The notes under the pieces were generated by a model. That model was not told the DNA's origin. It saw only the letters and a list, made by a program, of their open reading frames with translations, and did not search any database. A stretch of DNA of 60,886 nucleotides from an uncultured Methanobrevibacter sp. Lineage in GTDB: Archaea > Methanobacteriota > Methanobacteria > Methanobacteriales > Methanobacteriaceae. Shown here piece after piece: positions 54,088 to 60,886 of this stretch (positions within the stretch are counted from its first letter, which is position 1; every line of letters starts with the position of its first letter). The stretch covers positions 1 through 60,886 of the forward strand of contig CACYJH010000020.1 in the NCBI GenBank assembly GCA_902774685.1. The letters are read 5' to 3'. A program made the translations under genes and the position numbers.

Positions 54088-54327
54088 ATGATAATTGAAA
54101 AAGTATCTAAAAATGATGAATGGGAAGATTACTATATAAAAAGCAAATCTTCAAATAAGCATTATATTATCACTTTTGATCTTTTAGAAGACACAGTTAA
54201 CTGTGACTGTGAAGACTTTAAATACCGAAAAGAAAACTTGAAATTTGGGGGAGTTAAGCTAAGTGATAAAAAGAATCACTGCAAACACATAAAAAAGATT
54301 TTAGAAATTAGAGATAAACTCAAATAA
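54088..54327 (+). CDS. Small SWIM-like zinc-finger protein
   Basis: 79 aa. Contains VNCDCEDF and, later, NHCKHI, fitting the CxCx(n)CxH SWIM zinc finger. A TATA-like TTTAAATAG lies 30 bases before the ATG, so its mRNA may have almost no leader. SWIM fingers bind DNA or protein partners. No neighbour gives more information. Confidence 0.6.
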   Translation: MIIEKVSKNDEWEDYYIKSKSSNKHYIITFDLLEDTVNCDCEDFKYRKENLKFGGVKLSDKKNHCKHIKKILEIRDKLK

Positions 54328-54455
54328 CTAATTTCTAATCTTTTTGCTTTTTTCAATATTTCCAATATTTTTTAATATTCTCAATATTTTTTATTTTTTT
54401 TTCAAATTTTTCTAATTTTTTAACTATTTATTCTTTATTTTGCCTGTTTTTATTT

Positions 54456-55460
54456 TTAAAAGAATAAAAAGTGTTTTTCATTGGATTCGTCAGTAAAATT
54501 CCAATTGTCTATGAAATTAACAAGTTCTCTGTCATGTTCTAATGTGACATCAGTGGCATCTTCTGTATATGCTTCATAGATAACTGCACTTACATTGCCG
54601 TCATTTAACGGTTCTGTCACATATGCAGGACTTGTTGGGTCTGGAGGCACATAATAGGTCATCCATTCAAAGTTATCACAGATGGCGTGAGCAAGTTGAT
54701 TAGATAATGTATTGTTTTCTCTTGGAGTGAACATAAACCTTGAAACTCCCCAATGGCCATTGCTATAATGAACATCAACAGCAAAAGTAAAGTTATTGTT
54801 AATCATATCTGGAACAGCAAATTCCTGAGCTAATTTTTGTCCATTCATTCTGCTTGCTGCGAAATCAGTTGAATCAGCGCTTACATTGATTTTGTATAAA
54901 TAGTAACTGCAGTTTAAACTGCCTGCTTTTTCTTTTAATGCCTGTTCCATTAGCTGATGGGCTCCTTTTTCTCTTGGATGCACTCCAAGAATATAAGCTA
55001 TTTTAACATCAGATTCTGTATTCCCATATGGGCCTTCCTTATACACAGCACCTATTGAATTGTTCCCTATTAATGTACTTGGAGCAGTTATCTCCTGATT
55101 TCCATTATCATTTAAATTTAAGGCATTGGCAACAAACAGTATAGCCAATATTATGATTAAGATTCCTATGACATTCCTAGCCATTTTAGGGTTTTTCTTC
55201 ATTTCTCTAAAAATAAAGGAAAGTCCTTGTGCTATGAGTGATAATATTGAAAGCAGTATTGCAACTATTGCTGATAGTATTGTAAGCAATAATGCTTGAT
55301 AATCTATACCATTTCCAGTATTTGTTCTATTGCTTCCCCTAGTGCTTCCTCTATGATTTCTCCTATTATTTCTTTGGAAAGAGGATTTATTGCTATTGGG
55401 ATAGAGAGATCCTTTATTTGAGTTCTGTCTGTGTAATGAAGGTTTTTTATTGTTTGCCAT
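54456..55460 (-). CDS. Membrane-anchored M14-like (succinylglutamate desuccinylase-type) protein
   Basis: 334 aa. Basic, Asn/Ser/Arg-rich cytosolic N-terminus (about 50 residues), two membrane segments (about 55-80 and 95-115), then an extracytoplasmic domain with YILGVHPREKGAH, VDVHYSNG and VIYEAYTE. HxxE followed by a later His fits zinc carboxypeptidase/AstE-type metal sites. Substrate unknown; possibly cell-wall peptide. Reverse strand, start preceded by TAGGTGT. Confidence 0.65.
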   Translation of the reverse strand: MANNKKPSLHRQNSNKGSLYPNSNKSSFQRNNRRNHRGSTRGSNRTNTGNGIDYQALLLTILSAIVAILLSILSLIAQGLSFIFREMKKNPKMARNVIGILIIILAILFVANALNLNDNGNQEITAPSTLIGNNSIGAVYKEGPYGNTESDVKIAYILGVHPREKGAHQLMEQALKEKAGSLNCSYYLYKINVSADSTDFAASRMNGQKLAQEFAVPDMINNNFTFAVDVHYSNGHWGVSRFMFTPRENNTLSNQLAHAICDNFEWMTYYVPPDPTSPAYVTEPLNDGNVSAVIYEAYTEDATDVTLEHDRELVNFIDNWNFTDESNEKHFLFF

Positions 55461-55666
55461 TTATACACCTATATCCATAGTTACTTATTTTTTTATTTTT
55501 TTATTTTATTAAATTTATTTATTATTTTTTAGACTATTTTTTGAATTTTTTATTATTTTTCTCATTTTATAAATTTATTATTATTTTTGACTGATTTTTG
55601 AATTTTTTATTATTTTTTATTTTTCGGCATAATCTTTTTGTTATATTGTTTAAAATTTCGCTAAAA

Positions 55667-55678
55667 TTTATAAATCAA
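55667..55678 (+). promoter_or_regulatory. TATA box of MFS gene
   Basis: AATTTATAAATC sits about 25 bases before ATG 55699, so transcription likely starts at or near the start codon and the mRNA may be leaderless. Confidence 0.45.
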
Positions 55679-55698
55679 TACTTAACAAATATTATACC

Positions 55699-56835
55699 AT
55701 GGTGAAAAAAATTATATGGGCATTGGCATCAGTATGTTTTGCAATGTCCACATTATTAAGTTTAGTAGGACTTATTTCTGTTATTCAGGTTTATTTTGAT
55801 GTTTCTATTTACTATGCTAGTCTGTATGCTAGCATATTTGCGGGAACATTGGGTGTTTCAAGCTTATTCACCCCTGCTCTTTTTTCACGATTCGAGAAAA
55901 AGAAACTGATGCTGAGCATATTATTAATCACTGCTATCTGCAGTCTTATTGATATATTCATATCTGACTATTATATCGCTTTGATTTTTAGGATAATTCC
56001 TGCATTTTTCTATCCTATAGCTGTTAGTTCCGCTTTGACTATTATTGGAGAAATTAGTCCAAAGGATACAAACAAGGTTGTTTTAGGTATTTCAGCCGGA
56101 AGTATTTTAGGTCTTTCAATAACTTCCTATTTAGGATTAACCTATGGATTTGAAAGTGCTATGTTATGGTATGGTGCAATCAACATTGTGGCATTTATTT
56201 TAACATTACTCTTTGTTCCTCAATTTGAAGGAAATAAGGAACCTGTTGTTTTGCAAATCAGCCATGCAAAATCAATGTTATTTGCATATTCAATCATTTA
56301 TGTATTCTGTATGATTGTAGGTATAAGCATTACATACAACTACATTCCAACTTATTTATCCCAAGTAACTCTTATGAATCCTAAATTCTTATTCATAACC
56401 CTATTGCTAATGGGTTTAATATCTATGGTTGGAACCACTCTCTGTGGTTATTGCATTAGGAAAAATGGTGATTTGACCATTCTCTTTTACCCTATTGGAT
56501 TTGCAATCATAATGTTTGTATTGGGCATATTTGTTAGAATGCCATTTATGGAATTCTGTGTATTGATGGTCTTTTCCATATTTGATGGGTCTGCTTATAC
56601 TGTTTCACAGTATTGGGTCACATCATCTGTTCCAGAATCTCCAGAATTTGCAAATGGTATTTTCTTGCTTATGTGTAATACATCCATTTTTATAGGAACA
56701 ATGATTGGTGGTATGATTATTGATCAAATTGATATAACATATATTTTCATAGGATCTGTGATAATGATGATTTTAGCAATTCCATTTGTTCTTATCAGAA
56801 TTAGAAAGCATCCTAAGATTGGGCAATTTACTTAA
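55699..56835 (+). CDS. MFS transporter
   Basis: 378 aa with about twelve membrane segments. Residues 60-75 hold the loop SRFEKKKLML between helices 2 and 3, typical of the major facilitator superfamily. A short loop after helix 6 (QISHAKSM) separates the two halves. Substrate unknown. Likely leaderless mRNA (TATA box at 55667). Confidence 0.8.
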   Translation: MVKKIIWALASVCFAMSTLLSLVGLISVIQVYFDVSIYYASLYASIFAGTLGVSSLFTPALFSRFEKKKLMLSILLITAICSLIDIFISDYYIALIFRIIPAFFYPIAVSSALTIIGEISPKDTNKVVLGISAGSILGLSITSYLGLTYGFESAMLWYGAINIVAFILTLLFVPQFEGNKEPVVLQISHAKSMLFAYSIIYVFCMIVGISITYNYIPTYLSQVTLMNPKFLFITLLLMGLISMVGTTLCGYCIRKNGDLTILFYPIGFAIIMFVLGIFVRMPFMEFCVLMVFSIFDGSAYTVSQYWVTSSVPESPEFANGIFLLMCNTSIFIGTMIGGMIIDQIDITYIFIGSVIMMILAIPFVLIRIRKHPKIGQFT

Positions 56836-57124
56836 ATAGTGAAATTTAATTTATAATTGCCTATTTAAAAAATAGTTCAATATAATTAAGTATAGTTTTA
56901 TATGCTATACTTCTTTTTTTACACTTTTTTTTACACTTTTTTATAATTTGATACTATTGCACTTTCACACTTTTACACTTTTTTTTTCACTATGATAAAA
57001 TTAGGAAAAAAATAAAATAACAATCAGTAAAGTTTTAGATAAAGTTAATTCAAATATTAACACGTGGAATTATAAAATTTAATTTAATAGATAATTGATA
57101 GTTGGCTTTAAGATAGGTGATTTA
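56836..57124 (+). promoter_or_regulatory. Region with inverted repeat and CACTTTT repeats
   Basis: AAGTATAG (56888-56895) pairs with CTATACTT (56905-56912) around a TATA-like loop. Then CACTTTT occurs about five times between 56929 and 56990. The inverted repeat could be an operator; the T-rich repeats could end the MFS transcript. AGGTGAT at 57114-57120 is the ribosome binding site of the next gene. Confidence 0.45.
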
Positions 57125-57553
57125 ATGGCTGTTATAAACAGATCTATAAAAATAGATTCAAGTTCTAATTTTCAGATTATAGACATTACAAGTGATATTA
57201 TAACTGTTTTAAATGATATTAAAAAGGAAAAAAAGTTTGATGAGGGCATTGTAAGCATATTTACAAAACATTCTACAAGTGCTATTCGTGTAAATGAAAA
57301 TGAAAAAGGGCTTTTAAATGATTTTGAGAAGGTTTTAAAAGATTTGATAAAAGAAAATGATAACTACAGGCATGATTTTATAGATAATAATGCAGCATCT
57401 CATATCAAAGCATTTCTATTAGGTTCATCTGAGACCATTCCTATATCTGAGGGACGATTGAACCTTGGAACTTGGCAATCAATTTTCTTTATAGAATTGG
57501 ATGGGCCAAGAAGAAGCAGAACAATTGACTTGACATTTATTGTTGATGAATAA
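57125..57553 (+). CDS. yjbQ: YjbQ/UPF0047 family protein
   Basis: 142 aa from ATG 57125, the usual family length; the GTG-like upstream extension from 57095 is rejected because AGGTGAT fits 57125. Motifs: FTKHSTSAIRVNEN, then HIKAFLLGSSETIPI and LGTWQSIFFIELDGPR. Members bind a metal and some have weak thiamin-phosphate synthase activity; the true role is unclear. The small DUF3781 gene follows after 30 bases. Confidence 0.85.
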   Translation: MAVINRSIKIDSSSNFQIIDITSDIITVLNDIKKEKKFDEGIVSIFTKHSTSAIRVNENEKGLLNDFEKVLKDLIKENDNYRHDFIDNNAASHIKAFLLGSSETIPISEGRLNLGTWQSIFFIELDGPRRSRTIDLTFIVDE

Positions 57554-57583
57554 TATTATAAATAATTTTAATTATTGGATTTG

Positions 57584-57829
57584 ATGAAAATGGAATTATT
57601 GAATAATTTGGATAAAGTCCACACTACAGAAATGGGTGTAGATAGGATTAAAAGAAATATTGGTGTGGATGTGGATGATATTGTTGAATATTGTGTAGAT
57701 AAGATAAAACAGGATAATGCAGTTATTGAAAGAAATGGTAAAAATTATTATGTAACTGTTGATGGGATCATAATCACTGTAAATGCTTCTAGTTATACAA
57801 TTATAACTGCTCATAAAGAGAAAAAATAG
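57584..57829 (+). CDS. DUF3781-like small protein
   Basis: About 81 aa from ATG 57584 (TTG 57575 or ATG 57590 are possible). VHTTEMGVDRIKRNIG in outline at the N-terminus and a strand-rich end (YYVTVDGIIITVNASSYTIITAH in outline) match DUF3781. Function unknown. It probably shares a transcript with yjbQ. Confidence 0.65.
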   Translation: MKMELLNNLDKVHTTEMGVDRIKRNIGVDVDDIVEYCVDKIKQDNAVIERNGKNYYVTVDGIIITVNASSYTIITAHKEKK

Positions 57830-58013
57830 ATTTTAGTTATTTAAAATTATATTTTAAAATCATACTTTAAAAATAGTGTGAATGCTTTTTTTTTTTAATT
57901 GTTTTGTAAAAATAGTTTTTTTTAATTTTTTAGCTTTTTTGGGGATTGATTTAATTTTAATTTTTAAAAAAAGATAAAAGAGGGAAAATTAAATTTTCCC
58001 TTAATACAAAATT

Positions 58014-60209
58014 TTATACTTTTCTTCTTAATGATACGCCAACAATTGCAATTAATGACAAGAGAGCAATTAACAATGGATTACCGGTAGGTATTATATA
58101 CGGTGGTATAGGCTTATGTTCTTTTATTACGATTACAGTAGCGGAATCCTTATTATTTGAAGTGTCATTGTCAAAAGTATCACTTTCAACATATGCTTCG
58201 TTAATGATTTTTCCAGTTACTAAAGCCTTTACATTAATTATTAATGTTACCACTTCACCGTTTTCCATATCTCCAATTCTCCAAATTCCTGCTGCAGGAT
58301 CAAAGTCACCTTTGGATGCTTCGAAACCAAGGAGTTCTAATCCTTTAGGCAAGAGGTCATATACACGAGCATTGACTGCTGTATCAGGTCCGTTGTTTAT
58401 AACAGTAATAATATATGAGAATTTATCTCCAACATGTACCTTAGTTACATTAGCATCTTTAATAAGCATTAAATCAGCTACTGCGATAACTTTGATGGAA
58501 CTGTTGTCATAATTATTACTTTCATTTGGATCATAGGTATCTGATGAAACAACAACTTCATTATCAATAATAACATCAGTTGCATTTACTTTGGTTGCAA
58601 TATGGATTGTTTTAGATTTTCCATTTGCAAGGTTTCCTAATTTCCAGACTCCAGTTGCTGGATCATATTTTCCATTGGAATCATCTGAAATGTAAATGAT
58701 ACCTTTAGGCAATATGTCCTTAGCAATTGCATTAATTGCATCATTTGGACCATTGTTCACAACTTTTATTGTCCAGATAACTGTGGTACTGTTATGACAA
58801 TCTATACGATAGTGATCATTTGATTTGAAAACTGCTAAATCAGCCAGTGGGATTGGGTCAATTGTGCAGTTTACAGTTTTATTTGTTCCTCTTGGACCGA
58901 TTATAGTAAGATTGTTGGTCAATTCGCCAATGGCTTTTGCTCTGACTTTTACTTTTATCACTGCTTTTGAGTTTGCAGCAATATTTGTAATTGTCCAAGT
59001 AATTTTTTGTCCATTGACAGTTTCTTTAATTAATTTAGCACCAGTTATGCTTACAGTTTCAATAAACTCTAAACCTTTTGGCAAACTATCGATTACAAGT
59101 AATTTTTCAGTGTAAGTCATGTTTGCAATGTTTTTGATTGTTAAATTATATATAACAGTCTCATTGTAGAATGGAGTTGTATCATTTACGGTTTTGTTTA
59201 GATCTGGGAGATCCACTACTTTAACGGTCTTATTCGCTACATTGTTGGATAAGTTCCAATCATCTTCCTTACAAGTTACATTAACTTTGTTAATGGTCCA
59301 GTTTGTAATGGTTTTTGCATAAGATCTTATCACTAATGTTTCATAAGTTCCGTTACCCATGAATCCAATATTCCATTCGCCGGTTTTAGAGTTGTATGTT
59401 CCTTTTGTTGCTGTGTAGTTAATAAATACAAACTCACTTGGGAATACATCTTTTAGCACGACATTTGTTGCATTTGTACCGTTTGCCGCATTTGAGACAT
59501 TTATAGTCCAAATAGCAATGTCATCTACAAAGTATTCCTCTTTGTCGCTAGTCTTATTGGTTGCCACGTCAACAATTGGTTCTACTGTTATGGTTTTGTT
59601 TACTGTTGTGTTGGTTCCTTGTGGAGTTTGAATTGTGAATGGGTTGTCTACTGAGCCAACTGTATTTACTCTAACTTTAATGGTTACTACTGCATTTGAT
59701 GTTGAAATGTTAGTAAGTACCCAAGAGATGGTTTGGCCGTTTATAGTTTCACCTTTTACTACGTCTGCACCGACAATGCTAACGGTTCCAAGGAAATCTA
59801 GACATTCATCTAAAGTATCAATGAGAGTTAAATTGTCAGTGTAAACTTCATCTCCATAATTGATCACAGTTAAATTATATTCAACTTCCTCATGATAGTA
59901 TACAATCTCTTTGTTCGCTGTTTTTTGAATTGGCGGAATGATGTTAATGGTTGCGTTATCTTCATTGTTACTATAATTCCATTCATCTTCGGTACAGTTT
60001 ACAGTTGCTGTATTTGTAATGTTGTACTTTGGAGTGATTGCTGTTGAGATTATAGTCAATTTTTCGCTTGTACCATTTGCCATGTTTCCGATTGTCCATA
60101 CACCAGTTTCGTTGTCGTATGTACCTTTGCTTGCTGTGTAGCTTACAAATTCAACTTCTTTAGGGAGATTTAAGTAATACGTCTGTTGCGTTAGTACCAT
60201 TGTTTGCAT
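58014..60209 (-). CDS. DUF11 adhesin-like surface protein, C-terminal part
   Basis: About 720-730 aa in this frame; the apparent start at 60209 is not a true start. Five DUF11-type repeats (NLTVINYGDE, WTINVSNAANGT, NLTIKNIANMT, WTIKVVNNGPND, IITVINNGPDT types), many N-glycosylation sequons, and a C-terminal membrane anchor (ALLSLIAIVGV) ending in RRKV. It is a cell-surface adhesin typical of Methanobrevibacter. It belongs with the piece at 60160-60886: five bases appear missing after 60168, which breaks the frame. T-rich sequence lies beyond its end. Confidence 0.75.
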   Translation of the reverse strand: MQTMVLTQQTYYLNLPKEVEFVSYTASKGTYDNETGVWTIGNMANGTSEKLTIISTAITPKYNITNTATVNCTEDEWNYSNNEDNATINIIPPIQKTANKEIVYYHEEVEYNLTVINYGDEVYTDNLTLIDTLDECLDFLGTVSIVGADVVKGETINGQTISWVLTNISTSNAVVTIKVRVNTVGSVDNPFTIQTPQGTNTTVNKTITVEPIVDVATNKTSDKEEYFVDDIAIWTINVSNAANGTNATNVVLKDVFPSEFVFINYTATKGTYNSKTGEWNIGFMGNGTYETLVIRSYAKTITNWTINKVNVTCKEDDWNLSNNVANKTVKVVDLPDLNKTVNDTTPFYNETVIYNLTIKNIANMTYTEKLLVIDSLPKGLEFIETVSITGAKLIKETVNGQKITWTITNIAANSKAVIKVKVRAKAIGELTNNLTIIGPRGTNKTVNCTIDPIPLADLAVFKSNDHYRIDCHNSTTVIWTIKVVNNGPNDAINAIAKDILPKGIIYISDDSNGKYDPATGVWKLGNLANGKSKTIHIATKVNATDVIIDNEVVVSSDTYDPNESNNYDNSSIKVIAVADLMLIKDANVTKVHVGDKFSYIITVINNGPDTAVNARVYDLLPKGLELLGFEASKGDFDPAAGIWRIGDMENGEVVTLIINVKALVTGKIINEAYVESDTFDNDTSNNKDSATVIVIKEHKPIPPYIIPTGNPLLIALLSLIAIVGVSLRRKV
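60070..60168 (-). repeat. 99-bp repeat, copy 1, at adhesin frameshift
   Basis: Identical for 99 bases to 60788-60886, the last bases of the window. The frame break of the adhesin lies exactly at its right edge. Confidence 0.75.
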
Positions 60210-60886
60210 TGGATACAGTTATGGTCCATGTTACAGTTTCGTTTACTTTGTATTCTGCTTTGTCAGCTGTTTTTTCAACGGATACGTCAACAATAGGTTT
60301 TACTGTTATGGTTTTGTTTACTGTAATGTTGGTTCCTAATGATGTAGTTATTGTGAATGGGTTATCGATTGGGCCAATTCCGTTTAGTCTTACTCTTATG
60401 GTTACTACAGCATTTGATGTTGAAATGTTTGTTAGTGTCCAAGTAATGGTTTGCCCGTTTCTGGTTTCACCTTTTACTACGTCTGCACCGATAATGCTTA
60501 CGGTTTCAATGAACTCTAAGTTCTCATCTAAGGTGTCGTTGAGGACTAAGGTGTCGTTGTAAACTTCATCTCCATAATTGATTACAGTCAAGTTGTATTC
60601 TATGATTTCATGATAGAATGCAGTTTCGCTTGAAGCTGTTTTTTCAATTGGAGGAACGATGTTTATTGTTGCATTATCGAAGTTATTAGTATAATCCCAC
60701 TCTTTTACTGTACAATTTACAGTAGCATTGTTAGTAATGTTGTACTTTGGAATGATTGCTGTTGAGATTATAGTCAATTTTTCATTAGTACCATTTGCCA
60801 TGTTTCCGATTGTCCATACACCAGTTTCGTTGTCGTATGTACCTTTGCTTGCTGTGTAGCTTACAAATTCAACTTCTTTAGGGAGA
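60160..60886 (-). CDS. DUF11 adhesin-like protein, upstream part cut by window end
   Basis: The frame is open to the window edge (in frame from 60885) and encodes two further DUF11 repeats (NLTVINYGDEVYND and WTITVSNANNGT types). It ends artificially after DVLLK, where the next fragment should continue DV then LPKEVEF. The N-terminus with its signal peptide lies beyond the window. Most likely one protein with the gene at 58014-60209. Confidence 0.6.
   Translation of the reverse strand, partial: LPKEVEFVSYTASKGTYDNETGVWTIGNMANGTNEKLTIISTAIIPKYNITNNATVNCTVKEWDYTNNFDNATINIVPPIEKTASSETAFYHEIIEYNLTVINYGDEVYNDTLVLNDTLDENLEFIETVSIIGADVVKGETRNGQTITWTLTNISTSNAVVTIRVRLNGIGPIDNPFTITTSLGTNITVNKTITVKPIVDVSVEKTADKAEYKVNETVTWTITVSNANNGTNATDVLLKSP
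60788..60886 (-). repeat. 99-bp repeat, copy 2, at window end
   Basis: Identical for 99 bases to 60070-60168; the window stops at the last shared base. This suggests a repeat-limited assembly edge. Confidence 0.75.

Noticed and set aside
58162..60562. Several forward open frames over the adhesin
   Set aside because: Antisense shadows of the DUF11 repeats; the reverse-strand protein has clear domains and an anchor.

Overview
The window looks like AT-rich Methanobacteriales chromosome, most likely Methanobrevibacter (inference at genus level). The evidence is the genes themselves: methenyl-H4MPT cyclohydrolase, an archaeal-type methionine synthase beside DUF1890 and DUF1894 genes, archaeal TFB, methanogen DUF2115 proteins, a secreted protein with pseudomurein-binding repeats and a transglutaminase-like domain, and a DUF11 adhesin-like surface protein. 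Many genes start behind GGTGAT or GAGGT ribosome binding sites. No rRNA, tRNA or CRISPR array was seen.

Bases 1 to about 27.4 kb are an accessory island built around a decayed head-tail provirus. In order it holds two zinc-ribbon microproteins; a HEPN protein beside a PD-(D/E)XK nuclease; a relic of a portal gene; overlapping small viral genes; a 1.3 kb non-coding tract with hairpins; two holin-like genes; small and large terminase; portal; and a very large MuF head protein. The MuF protein carries a HExxH domain, four tandem repeats and a C-terminal ADP-ribosyltransferase-like toxin domain, and is followed by two small genes that may be immunity genes. Next come a cargo block (small protein, SecB-like protein, PD-(D/E)XK nuclease, ImmA/IrrE regulator, DUF4411 PIN toxin) and an XkdF-like prohead protease, after which the viral genes stop. 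A second nuclease plus HEPN pair, with a SEC-C zinc motif, closes the island. The cargo genes look more AT-rich than the viral genes. A 30-bp element occurs twice exactly and once imperfectly in viral intergenic gaps.

From 27.5 to 32.7 kb is core methanogen metabolism: DUF1890, DUF1894, methionine synthase, two DUF2115 genes, a membrane protein and mch.

From 32.8 to 43.5 kb is a predicted nickel (or related metal) regulon: GNAT acetyltransferase, nicotianamine synthase-like enzyme, P1B-type ATPase with a His-rich tail, a frameshifted C_GCAxxG_C_C protein, and a NikABCDE-type ABC transporter. Three promoter regions share many copies of a GTAWTAC heptamer, three pairs of which are exactly 32 bp apart. 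The simplest model is one metal-responsive regulator controlling metallophore synthesis, metal pumping and uptake.

From 43.7 to 60.9 kb are a Ser/Gly-rich anchored protein, the pseudomurein-binding transglutaminase-like protein, Mrp/NBP35 ATPase, beta carbonic anhydrase, a candidate structured RNA ahead of TFB, transporters, an M14-like membrane protein, YjbQ and DUF3781 proteins, and a DUF11 adhesin that is frameshifted and cut by the window end at a 99-bp repeat, probably an assembly effect.
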